Source of the DNA: Paracoccaceae bacterium
Lineage (GTDB): Bacteria; Pseudomonadota; Alphaproteobacteria; Rhodobacterales; Rhodobacteraceae
Direction of reading: 5' to 3'
Assembly: GCA_022448245.1 (NCBI GenBank)
Contig: JAKVCO010000013.1
Span: 45,046-109,045 of the forward strand
DNA: 64,000 nucleotides
In this document: piece by piece, positions 17,676 to 27,940 of the stretch
Layout: each line of letters starts with the position of its first letter
How positions within the stretch are numbered: the first letter of the stretch is position 1
Notes under the pieces: generated by a model
The model's input: only the letters and a program-made list of their open reading frames with translations
Told to the model about the DNA's origin: nothing
Databases searched by the model: none
Program-made: the position numbers and the translations under genes

Positions 17676-19040
17676 ATGGACGGCACCGTTCTTATTGCAG
17701 ACGACGACCGCACGATCCGCACGGTCCTGACGCAGGCCCTGACGCGGGCGGGCTGCAAGGTCCATGCCACCTCATCGCTTATGACGCTTCTTCGCTGGGT
17801 CGAGGAAGGGAAGGGTGATCTGGTGATCTCGGACGTGATGATGCCCGACGGAAACGGCCTCGATGCGCTGCCCCGGATTGGTGAAAAGCGCCCGGGCCTG
17901 CCGGTGATCGTGATCTCGGCGCAGAACACGATCGTGACGGCCATTCAGGCGACCGAGAAGGACGCCTATGACTACTTGCCCAAGCCCTTCGATCTGCCGG
18001 ACCTGATGAAGCGGGCCTCCCGCGCACTTGAGATGAAGCGCCGTGTGCCGGCGCCGGCCAATGATGACCAGGCGACCTCAGATGATCTGCCGCTTGTAGG
18101 GCGCACGCCCTCCATGCAGGCGCTTTATCGCCTCGTGGCGCGGGTGATGAACGCTGAGCTTCCGGTGCTGATCACGGGCGAAAGCGGCACGGGCAAAAGC
18201 CTCATCGCCAAGGCGATCCACGATTTCTCTGACCGGCGGAATTCTCCCTTCGTGACGGTTTCGGGGGAAGATCTTGAGGGTGTGGACGGGCCCTCAGCGC
18301 TGCTCGCCAAGGCCCGTGGCGGTTCGCTTCTCTTTGACGAGGTAGGCGATCTGCCGGACGAAGCTCAGGCCCGCATTGTGCGCATGCTCGACCAGCTGAC
18401 CGATAACTCGCCCCGAATCATGGCCACGAGCCAGGTCGATCTGATGAGCAAGATGGAAGCGGGGGAGTTCCGTCAGGACCTTTTTTACCGGCTTTCAGGT
18501 GTCACCATGACAGTGCCCGCGCTGCGGGAGCGTGTGGATGATATCCCGCTTCTTGCCGACCACTTCCTGGGACGCGCAGTCCGCGAGGGGGCTAACCAAC
18601 GGCGGCTTTCGGCCGATGCGGTGGAGCTTGTGCGGACTTACTCGTGGCCCGGCAACGTGCGCCAGCTGGAGAATGCGATCCGTCGCTTGGTGGTGACTGC
18701 TGCCGAGGATGAGATCACGCGCCCCGAAGTGGAGAGCGTGCTGGGCAACCAGCCTGCCGTTGATCCTGTTGCAGGCGCGGCCGATACCGAGAAGCTTTCT
18801 GCCAGCGTTGCCAAGCACTTGCGTCGCTACTTTGATCTACATGGTGGGGTTCTGCCGCCCCCCGGACTCTATCAGCGCATCCTCAAGGAAATCGAGATGC
18901 CGCTTATCGAGATCGCGCTTGATGCCACCGGCGGCAATCAAGCCAAATGCGCGGACCTGTTGGGGATCAACCGGAATACGCTGCGCAAGAAGATTACAGA
19001 CCTCGATATTCGCGTGACTCGCCGCCGCAAACTGATGTAA
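17676..19040 (+). CDS. ntrC: Nitrogen-control response regulator NtrC lacking the GAFTGA loop
   Basis: A 454-residue regulator: receiver domain with phospho-acceptor Asp53 ([12 protein letters not shown]), AAA+ domain with Walker A GESGTGKS (168-175) and Walker B LLFDEV (about 218-223), and a C-terminal Fis-type HTH ([21 protein letters not shown]). Between the Walker motifs, where sigma54 activators carry GAFTGA, the sequence is only [21 protein letters not shown]: the loop is deleted. R. capsulatus NtrC also lacks GAFTGA and activates the housekeeping RNA polymerase instead. This protein therefore very likely works without sigma54. It follows ntrB by four bases. Confidence 0.96.
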   Translation: MDGTVLIADDDRTIRTVLTQALTRAGCKVHATSSLMTLLRWVEEGKGDLVISDVMMPDGNGLDALPRIGEKRPGLPVIVISAQNTIVTAIQATEKDAYDYLPKPFDLPDLMKRASRALEMKRRVPAPANDDQATSDDLPLVGRTPSMQALYRLVARVMNAELPVLITGESGTGKSLIAKAIHDFSDRRNSPFVTVSGEDLEGVDGPSALLAKARGGSLLFDEVGDLPDEAQARIVRMLDQLTDNSPRIMATSQVDLMSKMEAGEFRQDLFYRLSGVTMTVPALRERVDDIPLLADHFLGRAVREGANQRRLSADAVELVRTYSWPGNVRQLENAIRRLVVTAAEDEITRPEVESVLGNQPAVDPVAGAADTEKLSASVAKHLRRYFDLHGGVLPPPGLYQRILKEIEMPLIEIALDATGGNQAKCADLLGINRNTLRKKITDLDIRVTRRRKLM

Positions 19041-19146
19041 ACCTGCCACAATAGCGTGTCGTGGCTGCCTCAGGGTGGCCAAAAGATCACGCAGCGGTAG
19101 CAGCGGTGCCACAGGCAACACAATCAGGTGGGATGGCTCCTCAGCC

Positions 19147-21384
19147 ATGCGGGTTAACTCGATCCTTGCGCGGTTTTCGCGCTTCAGGCGACGCAGGCAG
19201 ACGCAGACTGTCACGATGGCTGTGCTCGTCGCAACGGGTCCGATTCTTGCGCTTTTGACCTTTGTCGCGCTCGGGCCAATTGACCGGGATACCACTGATT
19301 TCCTGCGCCTCATCCTGCTGCTTGACTTCATCTACATCATGGCTGTGGCGGCTTTGGTGCTGACCCGCGTCGGGCGCATGATTGCGGCGCGTAGGGCGCG
19401 CTCAGCAGGGTCCCGGCTGCACCTTCGCCTGACGGGCGTGTTCGTGTTCCTCGCCCTTGTGCCCACGGTTCTGGTGGCCGTGTTCGCGGTGCTGACGGTG
19501 AATACGGGCCTCGAAGGCTGGTTCTCAGAGCGCGTGCGTAACGTGATCGGCGCCTCCGTGGCCGCCGCTGAGGCCTATGAAGAGGCCGAATCCCGCGGTC
19601 TCGCCACGGATGCCCAGGCCATCGCCGGTTTCCTGAACCGTGAACGACAGGCGGAGCAGTTTACCTCAGACGCGAGCTTTGACGCGAACCTGCGCTTCTT
19701 CCTCGGCCGTCTGCAGCCATTCGTGCAGCGCGGTCTTGCAGAGGCCTTCGTTATCGATAGTGCTGGCGAGATCAGGGCGCGCGGGGCCTCCTCCTACGAA
19801 TTCGACTATGACGCGCCCAGTGATACGGATTTCGCAGAGGCGACGGCTGGTGGCGTCACCATCATCGAGGATTGGGAGCAGAATGAATTTCGCGCGTTGC
19901 TGCGGCTCGAAGGCTTCACGGATCGCTACCTCTACATCAGCCGCAGCGTCGATGGTGACATCCTCACGCTGCTGGATGAGACACAAGAGAGCGCGCAACT
20001 CTATAGCCAGCTCGAGAATGAGCGTGGGCGCCTGCTGTTTGATTTCGGTCTTCTTTACATAGGCTTCGCGGTCATTCTTATGCTTGCGGCGACATGGGCG
20101 GGCCTCTGGTTTGCTGAGCGTCTCTCCCGGCCCGTGGGGCGTCTGGCGGGGGCGGCTCAACGCGTCGGTACGGGTGACCTCAGCGTGCGCGTTCCCGAAG
20201 AACAAGGCGATGACGAGATCGCCATGCTGGGCCGCTATTTCAACCAGATGACCGCACAGCTGAAGGGGCAGCGCGATAGCCTTCTCGCGAATACGCAGCA
20301 GATCGAACGGCGTCGCCGGCTCTTCGATTCTGTGTTGAGCTCGGTGACGTCTGGCGTCGTGGGCGTGGACGCCTGGGGTCGGGTTGCTTTTGTAAACCGA
20401 TCTGCCGAGCGTCTGCTTGGCATTGCTTCTGAGGCCGAGGGCAAACCTCTCGCCGTGGCCATTCCTGAATTTGCACCTTTGTTTGAGGAGCTTAAGGGGA
20501 AGACTGCAAGTTCCGCGCAGCGCGAAATCAGGCTGACGCGTAAGGGCGTGAACGAGATCTTGCTCGTGCGCATTGCATCGCGCCGCAGCGAAGGTGACGG
20601 ATCAGAAGGCTATGTGATCGCCTTTGAGGATGTGACGTCTCTGGTGAGCGCGCAGCGCATGGCGGCTTGGGGCGATGTTGCCCGCCGCATCGCGCACGAG
20701 ATCAAGAACCCGCTGACGCCGATCCAACTTTCTGCCGAGCGCATCAAGCGCAAGTTCAGCCCCAAGCTGGGCGAAGACAGCGATGCGCTGGAGCAGATGA
20801 CCGAGGTTATTGTGCGTCAAACCAATGACTTGCGGCGCATCGTTGATGAGTTTTCTAAGTTCGCGCGGATGCCAGAACCTGTGTTGAAGTCCATCGATCT
20901 GGGTGACCTGTTGCGCAGTGCGTTGCTTTTGCAGGAAACTGGCAACCCGCATATAACCTACGAGGCGGATCTGGCCGCGACCGTTGCCGTCGTCGCTGAC
21001 GAGACGATGATCTCTCAGGCACTGACGAACCTTATGAAGAATGCGGCGGAAGCCATTGAAACGAGATCGAAACGTGGGGACTCGTTCAAGCCCAAGATCG
21101 GCGTTTCCCTCACCGTGGCGGGGGATGAGTGCACGATCGTGATCGAGGACACGGGCATTGGCCTCCCACCTGACCGGATGCGCCTCTTTGAGCCTTATGT
21201 GACCTCGCGCGAAGAAGGCACCGGCCTCGGCCTGCCGATCGTGCTCAAGATCATAGAAGAACATGAAGGTGCGCTGCAGCTCTCGGATGCGACGCCTGAC
21301 GAAACAGACCATTCCGGGGCCCGCGTGGAGATCACGCTGCCCTGTGCCACCATTCCAGCAGACCTAGAAAAAGAAGCCGTTTAA
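19147..21384 (+). CDS. ntrY: Membrane histidine kinase NtrY
   Basis: The sensor of the NtrYX pair, linked in related bacteria to nitrogen, redox and envelope signals. N-terminal transmembrane helices are clear (MAVLVATGPILALLTFVAL, LILLLDFIYIMAVAALVL, LTGVFVFLALVPTVLVAVFAVL), then a periplasmic region of about 140 residues, another helix (LLYIGFAVILMLAATWAGLWF), HAMP (ERLSRPVGRLAGAAQRV), PAS, the histidine motif [21 protein letters not shown] and the ATP-binding domain (GTGLGLPIVLKII). The track starts at a GTG (19075); the ATG at 19147 drops a low-complexity stretch and leaves a basic N-terminus before the first helix. Neither start has a strong ribosome site. It ends four bases before ntrX. 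Confidence 0.93.
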   Translation: MRVNSILARFSRFRRRRQTQTVTMAVLVATGPILALLTFVALGPIDRDTTDFLRLILLLDFIYIMAVAALVLTRVGRMIAARRARSAGSRLHLRLTGVFVFLALVPTVLVAVFAVLTVNTGLEGWFSERVRNVIGASVAAAEAYEEAESRGLATDAQAIAGFLNRERQAEQFTSDASFDANLRFFLGRLQPFVQRGLAEAFVIDSAGEIRARGASSYEFDYDAPSDTDFAEATAGGVTIIEDWEQNEFRALLRLEGFTDRYLYISRSVDGDILTLLDETQESAQLYSQLENERGRLLFDFGLLYIGFAVILMLAATWAGLWFAERLSRPVGRLAGAAQRVGTGDLSVRVPEEQGDDEIAMLGRYFNQMTAQLKGQRDSLLANTQQIERRRRLFDSVLSSVTSGVVGVDAWGRVAFVNRSAERLLGIASEAEGKPLAVAIPEFAPLFEELKGKTASSAQREIRLTRKGVNEILLVRIASRRSEGDGSEGYVIAFEDVTSLVSAQRMAAWGDVARRIAHEIKNPLTPIQLSAERIKRKFSPKLGEDSDALEQMTEVIVRQTNDLRRIVDEFSKFARMPEPVLKSIDLGDLLRSALLLQETGNPHITYEADLAATVAVVADETMISQALTNLMKNAAEAIETRSKRGDSFKPKIGVSLTVAGDECTIVIEDTGIGLPPDRMRLFEPYVTSREEGTGLGLPIVLKIIEEHEGALQLSDATPDETDHSGARVEITLPCATIPADLEKEAV

Positions 21385-21387
21385 GCC

Positions 21388-22794
21388 ATGACAGACATAC
21401 TGATCGTTGACGACGAAAAGGACATCCGGGAGCTCATTTCGGATATTCTCGAGGATGAAGGCTACTCCACACGCCTCGCTGCGAACTCGGATGAGGCCAT
21501 GGGGCAGATCAACACGGCGCCGCCGGGGCTCTTGATCCTCGATATCTGGCTCAAGGACAGCCAGATGGACGGGATCGATATCCTGAAAGCTGTGAAACGC
21601 GATAATCCGGAAGTGCCGGTGGTCATCATTTCAGGCCACGGTAACATTGAGATCGCGGTGGCAGCGATAAAGCAGGGCGCCTACGACTTTATCGAGAAGC
21701 CCTTCAATATCGATCAGCTTCTGGTTGTAATCCGTCGGGCCATGGAGGCCTCCCGTCTGCGGCGTGAGAACATGCAGCTGAAGCGCCGCGATGGTTCGCA
21801 AGCTCAGATGTTGGGCGAGGGCGCGGCCTTTCGCTCGTTGAAGTCGCAACTGGATAAAGTGACGAAGTCGAACGGGCGCGTGATGCTCACGGGCCCTGCG
21901 GGCTGCGGGAAGGAAGTGGCAGCGCGCTATGTGCATGCGAACTCCGCCCGGGCGGATGCGCCGTTTGTGTCGGTCAATTGCGCGGCGATCGAGCCAGAGC
22001 GTATGGAGGAAGTCCTCTTTGGGCGCGAAACGCCGGAGCGTGGGGTAGAGAAAGGGCTGCTGGAACAGGCCCATGGCGGTGTGATCTTCTTTGATGAAGT
22101 GGGCGATATGCCTCTGGGCACGCAATCGAAAATCCTGCGCGTTTTGGTGGACCAAAGCTTCCAGCGCGTGGGTGGCGTCGACAAAGTGCGCGTAGATATC
22201 CGCGTAATTTCGAGCAGTAACAGGAACTTGCGCGAAGCGATTGATGCCGGAACCTTCCGGCAGGAGCTCTATCACCGCCTCAATGTGGTGCCGATCGCGA
22301 TGCCAACGCTGGAGGACCGCCGTGAGGATATCCCGATGTTGGCTAGCCACTTCATCGAGGAATTCAACAAGAGCCAAGGCCTGCCGCTGAGGCCGCTGTC
22401 TGACGAGGCGCAGGCGCTGCTTCAAACGATGGTGTGGCCGGGCAACGTGCGTCAGCTCAAGAACGTGATCGAGCGCGTGCTTATCCTTGGGCAAGGCACG
22501 GGACCGATCACGGCTGCTGATTTGCCGTCGAGCGAAGCGGCCCCCGAGGAAGACCGCGTTATCCTGTCCTCGTCGCTGGCAACGCTGTCGTTGCGCGAGG
22601 CGCGTGAGCTTTTCGAGAGGGAGTACCTTCTCACCCAGATCAACCGCTTTGGCGGCAACATCTCCCGCACGGCGAGCTTTGTTGGGATGGAGCGCAGCGC
22701 GCTGCACCGAAAGCTCAAGAGCTTGGGGGTGGTGACCACTAATAAATCAGGTGCCCGAGTGGCGCAGTTCGAAGGTGCTGAATCCGAAGGTTAA
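21388..22794 (+). CDS. ntrX: Response regulator NtrX, also without GAFTGA
   Basis: The 468-residue partner of NtrY. The receiver domain has Asp52 (LLILDIWLKD), the AAA+ domain has a modified Walker A GPAGCGKE and Walker B VIFFDEVGDMP, and the C-terminus is a Fis-type HTH (GGNISRTASFVGMERSALHRKLKSLG). The segment between the Walker motifs is EEVLFGRETPERGVEKGLLEQAHGG, with no GAFTGA, so direct sigma54 activation is unlikely. The last Walker A residue is Glu instead of Ser/Thr, which may lower ATP hydrolysis. It is translationally close to ntrY. A kinase-like pseudogene lies between it and trkA. Confidence 0.95.
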   Translation: MTDILIVDDEKDIRELISDILEDEGYSTRLAANSDEAMGQINTAPPGLLILDIWLKDSQMDGIDILKAVKRDNPEVPVVIISGHGNIEIAVAAIKQGAYDFIEKPFNIDQLLVVIRRAMEASRLRRENMQLKRRDGSQAQMLGEGAAFRSLKSQLDKVTKSNGRVMLTGPAGCGKEVAARYVHANSARADAPFVSVNCAAIEPERMEEVLFGRETPERGVEKGLLEQAHGGVIFFDEVGDMPLGTQSKILRVLVDQSFQRVGGVDKVRVDIRVISSSNRNLREAIDAGTFRQELYHRLNVVPIAMPTLEDRREDIPMLASHFIEEFNKSQGLPLRPLSDEAQALLQTMVWPGNVRQLKNVIERVLILGQGTGPITAADLPSSEAAPEEDRVILSSSLATLSLREARELFEREYLLTQINRFGGNISRTASFVGMERSALHRKLKSLGVVTTNKSGARVAQFEGAESEG

Positions 22795-22922
22795 CGGGTA
22801 AGAGGCGGCTGGCGTTTGCAGTCCAGTAACCTATCCTGCTGGAATAGCTTTGCCTAATCGCCTTACGGAGCCAATGATGCCGGGTAGACGCACCAAGACG
22901 GCGGGAGCCTTGGCACAAGCGC

Positions 22923-24443
22923 ATGTTCGGGCAACGCAAGGAACCACAGCCTCAGGATCAACTCCTCCGGGAAGTCCATCGCGTCGCAAAGATCGGCACC
23001 TGGGAAGTCACTGCCGACGAAGAACTTCTGTGGTCGGACGAAACGCTCGATCTGTTCGGGGTGCACCCTGACGCCTTCACTGGCTCCATAGACGAGTTCT
23101 TTGGGCTGGTTCACCCCGATGACATCGAACGCCTGCGGCGGCTTGAGGACTTCCAGGGGTCCGAGAGCGACTATTTCAAATCAGAGTATCGCATCGTCCG
23201 TTCAGACGGTGATGTCAGGCATATCCGTCAGACAGCCATCGTGCTGCGGGCAGGCGACGGCACGCCGCGCGGCTTTAGCGGTATGGTCCAAGACGTCTCC
23301 GAGCAAATCGAAACCGAGGCCCGGCTGCGTCAGGCCTAGAAGATGGAAACCATCGGTCAGCTGAGTGGCGGTGTTGCGCATGATTTCAACAACATCCTTG
23401 CGGCGATCATGGGTGCGGCCGAGCTTTTGCAGCACGAAGAGAAATACGACGCTGAGCTGATCGATAGCATCATTTCCTCCGCGCAGCGCGGGGGGGAGCT
23501 GACCCACAGGCTCCTGGCATTTGCCCGCAAGCAGCCGTTGCGCACCACGAAGGTGGACGTCGTGCAATCGGTGGAAAGCATCGCCTCAATGCTCGACCGG
23601 CTCACAGGGCCCGATATCCGGCTGGAGCTTGATATCTCTATGGGGACATGGCCGATCGAGGCGGATCCGGCGCGTTTGGAAGAGGCGCTCCTGAACCTTA
23701 CCGTCAATGCACGCGACGCCATTCAGGGGGCTGGCAAGATCATATTGTCCTGCCGGAACAGATCGCGGGTCAACCGAAACGGGTTCAGCCAGGATTTCGT
23801 TGAAATTGAGCTTAGCGACACCGGCGTTGGCATGACCGACGCGGTGCTTGAGCAAGCACGCGACCCGTTCTTTACGACCAAACCGGTGGGCAAGGGCACC
23901 GGGCTTGGCCTGTCGATGGTGGAAGGCTTCGTCAAACAATCAGGCGGGGAGATGCGTATCCAATCCCGCCCCGGCGCCGGCACAGATATCTGCCTTTTGA
24001 TGCCCAGAACCCGCCATGACGCGCAAATGGTCCAGCACAGCTCGGTCCATGTGGGGGCTGGCGACGGAGAGAGCGTCCTTGTCATCGAGGATGATGACGA
24101 TCTCGCAACCCTGCTTTTCAAGCAGCTCCAGGGGCTGAACTACCGCGTGACGCTCGCGAGCAACGGTCATTCCGCGCGTCAAGCTGCGCAAGAGCGCGGT
24201 GGTTTTGATGTCGTGCTCTCAGACGTGATGCTTGCAGATGGCGAGAGGGCCCCGCATGTCGTCGAAGACCTTCTGCGCCGCCACCCTAATACACGCGCGA
24301 TCTTCATGACCGGTTTCGCCTCTGACGAGCTTGCCAGCCTTAACACCGAGGCGATGAGTAGTTTCGTGCTCAGAAAGCCCTTCAACCTTGAGCAGCTGGC
24401 GCATTCGCTCCGACACGTGCTCAAGGTAACCCCCGCGGTCTAG
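22923..24443 (+). pseudogene. Hybrid histidine kinase split by one in-frame TAG
   Basis: Two track ORFs, 22923-23339 and 23343-24443, are in the same frame and separated by a single TAG (23337-23339). The junction is RLRQA-stop-KMETIGQLSGGVAHDFNN; the family normally reads QAQKMEAIGQL, so CAG appears to have become TAG. The first part is a PAS domain (GTWEVTADEELLWSDETLDLFGV ... VQDVSEQIE). The second holds HisKA, the ATPase domain (GTGLGLSMVEGFV) and a C-terminal receiver (VLVIEDDDDLATLL ... VVLSDVMLADG). No transmembrane segment is visible. The second half could in principle be made from ATG 23343 as a sensor-less kinase. It sits between ntrX and trkA, where the usual gene order has nothing. 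Confidence 0.82.
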
Positions 24444-24566
24444 GCCTTCGGCACCTGTGGTGTCTGGGGCGCGGTAAAGAACGCGAAAAACACGCCCCAT
24501 TGACCGACGCCCCCCAAAATGACAATGCTCCGCTTCTGAAACCGGGGCAGCCGCGAGCGCGACCGC

Positions 24567-25943
24567 ATGAAGGTAATCATCTGTGGGGCCGGGCAGGTGG
24601 GCTGGCAAATCGCCCGCCACCTGTCAGGAGAGAAAAACGACGTAACCGTCGTGGACCTCAACTCCGACCTGATCCGTCGAGCCACGGACAGTCTCGACGT
24701 GCAAGGCATCGCCGGGCACGCCTCTTATCCCGATATTCTGGAAAGAGCGGGCGCCGAAGACGCCGATATGGTCATTGCGGCGACGCATTCGGACGAGGTT
24801 AACATGGTGACCTGTCAGGTTGCCCACTCGATCTTTGAAGTGCCGCGTAAGATCGCGCGTTTGCGTGCTCAGTCCTATCTCGACGCGATCTACAGCGACA
24901 TCTACCGCCGCGATCACTTGCCCATCGATGTGGTGATCTCGCCCGAGAAGGAGGTGGCTGAGGCCGCACTGCGCCGGATCGCGGCACCTGCGGCCTTTGA
25001 TACGGAGCTTTTTCTAGGCGGGCGTGCCCAGCTTTTGGGGATCACGATCGACGATGTCTGCCCCGTGCTCGACACGCCGCTGCGTCAGCTGACCGAGCTC
25101 TTTTCTACGCTGCGCGCGAGGATCGTGGCCGTGCGGCGCGACAACAAGTTATTCGCGCCCGATGCCGACGATCAGCTCATGGAAGGCGATAGCTGCTATT
25201 TCATGTCCCATATCGAGGACGTGCCCCGCACGTTGGAGGTCTTTGGCAAGATCACCAAAAAGCAAGAGCGTATCGTCATCCTCGGCGGCGGTAACGTGGG
25301 TCTGCGCGTGGCCAAGGCGCTGGAGGCACGCACGGAACGCATCCGTGCCCGTGTCATCGAGAAAGACCGCGCCAATGCAGAACACGCCGCCGACGAGCTT
25401 GAGCGCACCATCGTGCTCCACGGTGACGGCCTCGACCGCGCGCTGATGGAGGAGGCGGGCATCCAGAGCGCCGATGCCCTCATGGCCATCACGGATGACG
25501 ATAAGACGAACCTTCTGGCGGCTGTGCGCGCTAAGCAGGCGGGTGCGTCCACATCAATCTGTTTGATCAATGACCCCACGCTCGTGCCGCTTCTCGATGC
25601 GCTCGACATCGATGCCTATATCAACCCGCGCGCCACGACAGTGTCCTCGATCCTTCGCCACATCCGCCATGGTCGCGTGAAGAGCGTCTATTCCATCGGC
25701 GATGCCGAGGCCGAGATGATCGAGGCGCAGGTTCTTTCGACCTCGCCCATCGCGGGCCGCAAGATCGAAGAGATCGACTTCCCCAAGGGCGTGCTCGTGG
25801 GGGCGATCCAGTCTGGCAACGAGGTGATCGTACCTTTAGCCTCCACCACGATCAAGGAAGGGGACGTGATCGCGATTTTCGCACTCACTCAGGACGTGCC
25901 AGAGGTGGAGCGGCTCCTGCAGGTCTCCATCGACTTCTTCTAG
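24567..25943 (+). CDS. trkA: Trk potassium uptake regulatory protein TrkA
   Basis: The cytoplasmic nucleotide-binding gate of the Trk K+ uptake system. The 458-residue protein is a tandem RCK pair: the first Rossmann motif is ICGAGQVGWQIARHL and the second VILGGGNVGLRVAKALE, each followed by an RCK-C domain (LGITIDDVCPVLDTPL and SPIAGRKIEEIDFP). It binds NAD(H)/ATP and controls TrkH, encoded six bases downstream. It ends in TAG. The stretch between the pseudokinase and trkA (24444-24566) probably carries the promoter. Confidence 0.97.
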   Translation: MKVIICGAGQVGWQIARHLSGEKNDVTVVDLNSDLIRRATDSLDVQGIAGHASYPDILERAGAEDADMVIAATHSDEVNMVTCQVAHSIFEVPRKIARLRAQSYLDAIYSDIYRRDHLPIDVVISPEKEVAEAALRRIAAPAAFDTELFLGGRAQLLGITIDDVCPVLDTPLRQLTELFSTLRARIVAVRRDNKLFAPDADDQLMEGDSCYFMSHIEDVPRTLEVFGKITKKQERIVILGGGNVGLRVAKALEARTERIRARVIEKDRANAEHAADELERTIVLHGDGLDRALMEEAGIQSADALMAITDDDKTNLLAAVRAKQAGASTSICLINDPTLVPLLDALDIDAYINPRATTVSSILRHIRHGRVKSVYSIGDAEAEMIEAQVLSTSPIAGRKIEEIDFPKGVLVGAIQSGNEVIVPLASTTIKEGDVIAIFALTQDVPEVERLLQVSIDFF

Positions 25944-25949
25944 ATCGCC

Positions 25950-27464
25950 ATGCGCGCGTTTCTCTATTCGCTACCAATCCTTGTGGTGCTGTCGTGGTTC
26001 AGCGCTCTTCTGATGCTGTTGCCTGCGTCGGTGGCGCTTGAGGCCGGTGATCATGCAAGCGCGCGGGCGTTCTTTTACAACGCGATCCTCGTGGCGATCG
26101 TCACGGGCATGGTGGCCATCGTCACCCAGGGAAGGCGCGGTCCGCATCCGGTGCGCGCCCAGCTCTTGGCGTTGCTTGGGTCTTTCCTGTTGCTGCCGTT
26201 GATCTTCGCCATGCCGCTTCGCGAAAGCTTGGGCGATACCAGCTGGACGAATGCCTACTTTGAGATGGTCTCGGCCATGACGACAACGGGGATCAGCGTC
26301 TATACCGATCCGGGCCGATTGAGTGAGGCTGAGGAGATGTGGCGCGCCACGGTGGCCTGGGGCGGCGGTCTTTTGATGTGGTCGGCGGCTGTGGCGCTTT
26401 TCTCACCCATGGGGATCGGGGGCTATGAGGTGGCGCAACGACGCGGGCCTGTTGTGGGCCTCGGCGACCAACGCGGGCAGGAGCGCTTCGCGACGGAGCG
26501 TCTGATCCGCGCGGGCGGTGACCTCTTCCCGGTTTTCGCGGGGCTGACGCTGGCGCTTTTCGTGGCGCTGCTTGTGGCAGGTGATCCGCCGCTGACGGCT
26601 GCGGTGCACGCTATGTCCACCTTGGCCACGGCTGGTCTGTCACCGGTGGGCGGGGTAGAGAATGCCTCTTCGGGGCGCTTGGGCGAGCTGATGATCGCCG
26701 TCTTCTTTGTCTTCGCGCTGTCACGCCGGACCTTCGCGACGGGTATTCTTGGAGAGGGGTCGCGCGACATCCGTGTCGACCCCGAACTCAGGCTGGCACT
26801 GACGGTGGTGCTGATGGTCTCAATCGGGCTCTTCCTGCGTCACTACGTGGCCGCAACTCAGATTGACGAGACGGTGGGCTTTGTCTCAGCTTTGCGTGCG
26901 CTTTGGGGCACTTTCTTCACGGCGCTCTCGTTTCTGACGACCTCGGGCTACACCTCTGCCGACTGGCTCACTGCACGCGGTTGGTCGGGCATTGATGCGC
27001 CGGGGCTCTTGCTTATGGGGCTGGCGTTGATGGGCGGCGGCGTGGCGACGACGGCCGGCGGTGTGAAGCTTTTGCGGATGTACGCGCTCCTAAAACATGG
27101 TCAGCGCGAGATCGGGCGCCTTGTCTTTCCGAACTCCGTCGGTGGCGCAGGCCGTTTTGCGCGGCACCTGCGCCGTGAGGGTGCGTTCATTGCGTGGATC
27201 GTGTTCATGCTGCTGGCGCTGTCGCTTGCAGTGGTGATGTTGGCCTTGTCTGCCGCGAGCGTTAATTTCGAGGCCTCTATGGTCTTGTCGCTCGCAGCCC
27301 TCACAAACACGGGGCCGCTCGCCAGCTATGCCACGGCTGACCCGATCGAGGTTGCCGCACTTTCAGCTGGGGCGAAGTACGTTTTGGCCGCTGCGATGGC
27401 CGTGGGCCGTCTTGAGACGCTTGCAATCGTGGCCTTGCTGAACCCCGCTTTTTGGCGTCCGTAA
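25950..27464 (+). CDS. trkH: Trk potassium uptake membrane subunit TrkH
   Basis: The pore-forming partner of TrkA, moving K+ inward with the membrane potential. The 504-residue protein has about ten hydrophobic helices and four glycine-centred filter segments typical of Trk/Ktr/HKT proteins: TTTGIS, LATAGLS, LTTSGYT and LTNTGPL. The TTAGGVKLLRMYALLK segment is a conserved intracellular feature after the third repeat. Directly downstream of trkA, so one operon. Confidence 0.96.
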   Translation: MRAFLYSLPILVVLSWFSALLMLLPASVALEAGDHASARAFFYNAILVAIVTGMVAIVTQGRRGPHPVRAQLLALLGSFLLLPLIFAMPLRESLGDTSWTNAYFEMVSAMTTTGISVYTDPGRLSEAEEMWRATVAWGGGLLMWSAAVALFSPMGIGGYEVAQRRGPVVGLGDQRGQERFATERLIRAGGDLFPVFAGLTLALFVALLVAGDPPLTAAVHAMSTLATAGLSPVGGVENASSGRLGELMIAVFFVFALSRRTFATGILGEGSRDIRVDPELRLALTVVLMVSIGLFLRHYVAATQIDETVGFVSALRALWGTFFTALSFLTTSGYTSADWLTARGWSGIDAPGLLLMGLALMGGGVATTAGGVKLLRMYALLKHGQREIGRLVFPNSVGGAGRFARHLRREGAFIAWIVFMLLALSLAVVMLALSAASVNFEASMVLSLAALTNTGPLASYATADPIEVAALSAGAKYVLAAAMAVGRLETLAIVALLNPAFWRP

Positions 27465-27645
27465 GCTGCCAAAAATTGCTCCGCAAAATGAAGCAAATGC
27501 CGCCGATCGAACATTTTTATCGCCAAGGGTTTGATTTGCGTCTGGAATCCTCGCCCGTGACGTGCATATGCTGGGGCGAACAAACCTGGTGAAGAGGATG
27601 CTCGGCGCCGGGAAAGTAGTTTTGAGACAGAGTAGGGCTGGGCCG

Positions 27646-27879
27646 ATGGCATCAGATAAACAAAACCTGCAGGACGCATTTCTGAACCACGTCCGTAAGA
27701 CAAAGGTGCCGGTGACGATCTTTCTCATCAACGGCGTGAAGCTTCAGGGCGTCATTACGTGGTTTGACAACTTCTGCGTTCTCCTGCGCCGCGATGGCCA
27801 GTCACAGCTTGTCTACAAGCACGCGATCTCCACGATCATGCCGTCGCAGCCGATCTCGCTTTATGACGGCGAGGAATAG
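27646..27879 (+). CDS. hfq: RNA chaperone Hfq
   Basis: Hfq forms a hexamer that pairs small RNAs with mRNAs; in Rhodobacter and other diazotrophs it also affects nif expression. The track begins at 27562, but the normal start is ATG 27646 ([20 protein letters not shown]), giving 77 residues. The Sm1 motif ([27 protein letters not shown]) and Sm2 motif ([15 protein letters not shown]) are complete. The C-terminal tail is short (PISLYDGEE), as in alphaproteobacterial Hfq. A terminator follows within 30 bases, so hflX downstream has a separate or partly read-through transcript. Confidence 0.97.
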   Translation: MASDKQNLQDAFLNHVRKTKVPVTIFLINGVKLQGVITWFDNFCVLLRRDGQSQLVYKHAISTIMPSQPISLYDGEE

Positions 27880-27907
27880 GCCAAAGGCCATGCCGAACCG
27901 CGCTGAG

Positions 27908-27940
27908 AAAGCCGCCCGGGTTCGGGCGGCTTTTGTTATT
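27908..27940 (+). terminator. Rho-independent terminator after hfq
   Basis: AAAGCCGCCCG and CGGGCGGCTTT form a perfect 11-pair stem with a GGTT loop, followed by TTTTGTTATTTT. It is placed 28 bases after the hfq stop and is the clearest intrinsic terminator in the window. Confidence 0.9.

Noticed and set aside
23337-23339. TAG in the kinase gene as pyrrolysine
   Set aside because: TAG ends normal genes here (lipA, trkA, hfq, pgpA), the MttB homologue has no internal TAG, and no pyl genes are seen.
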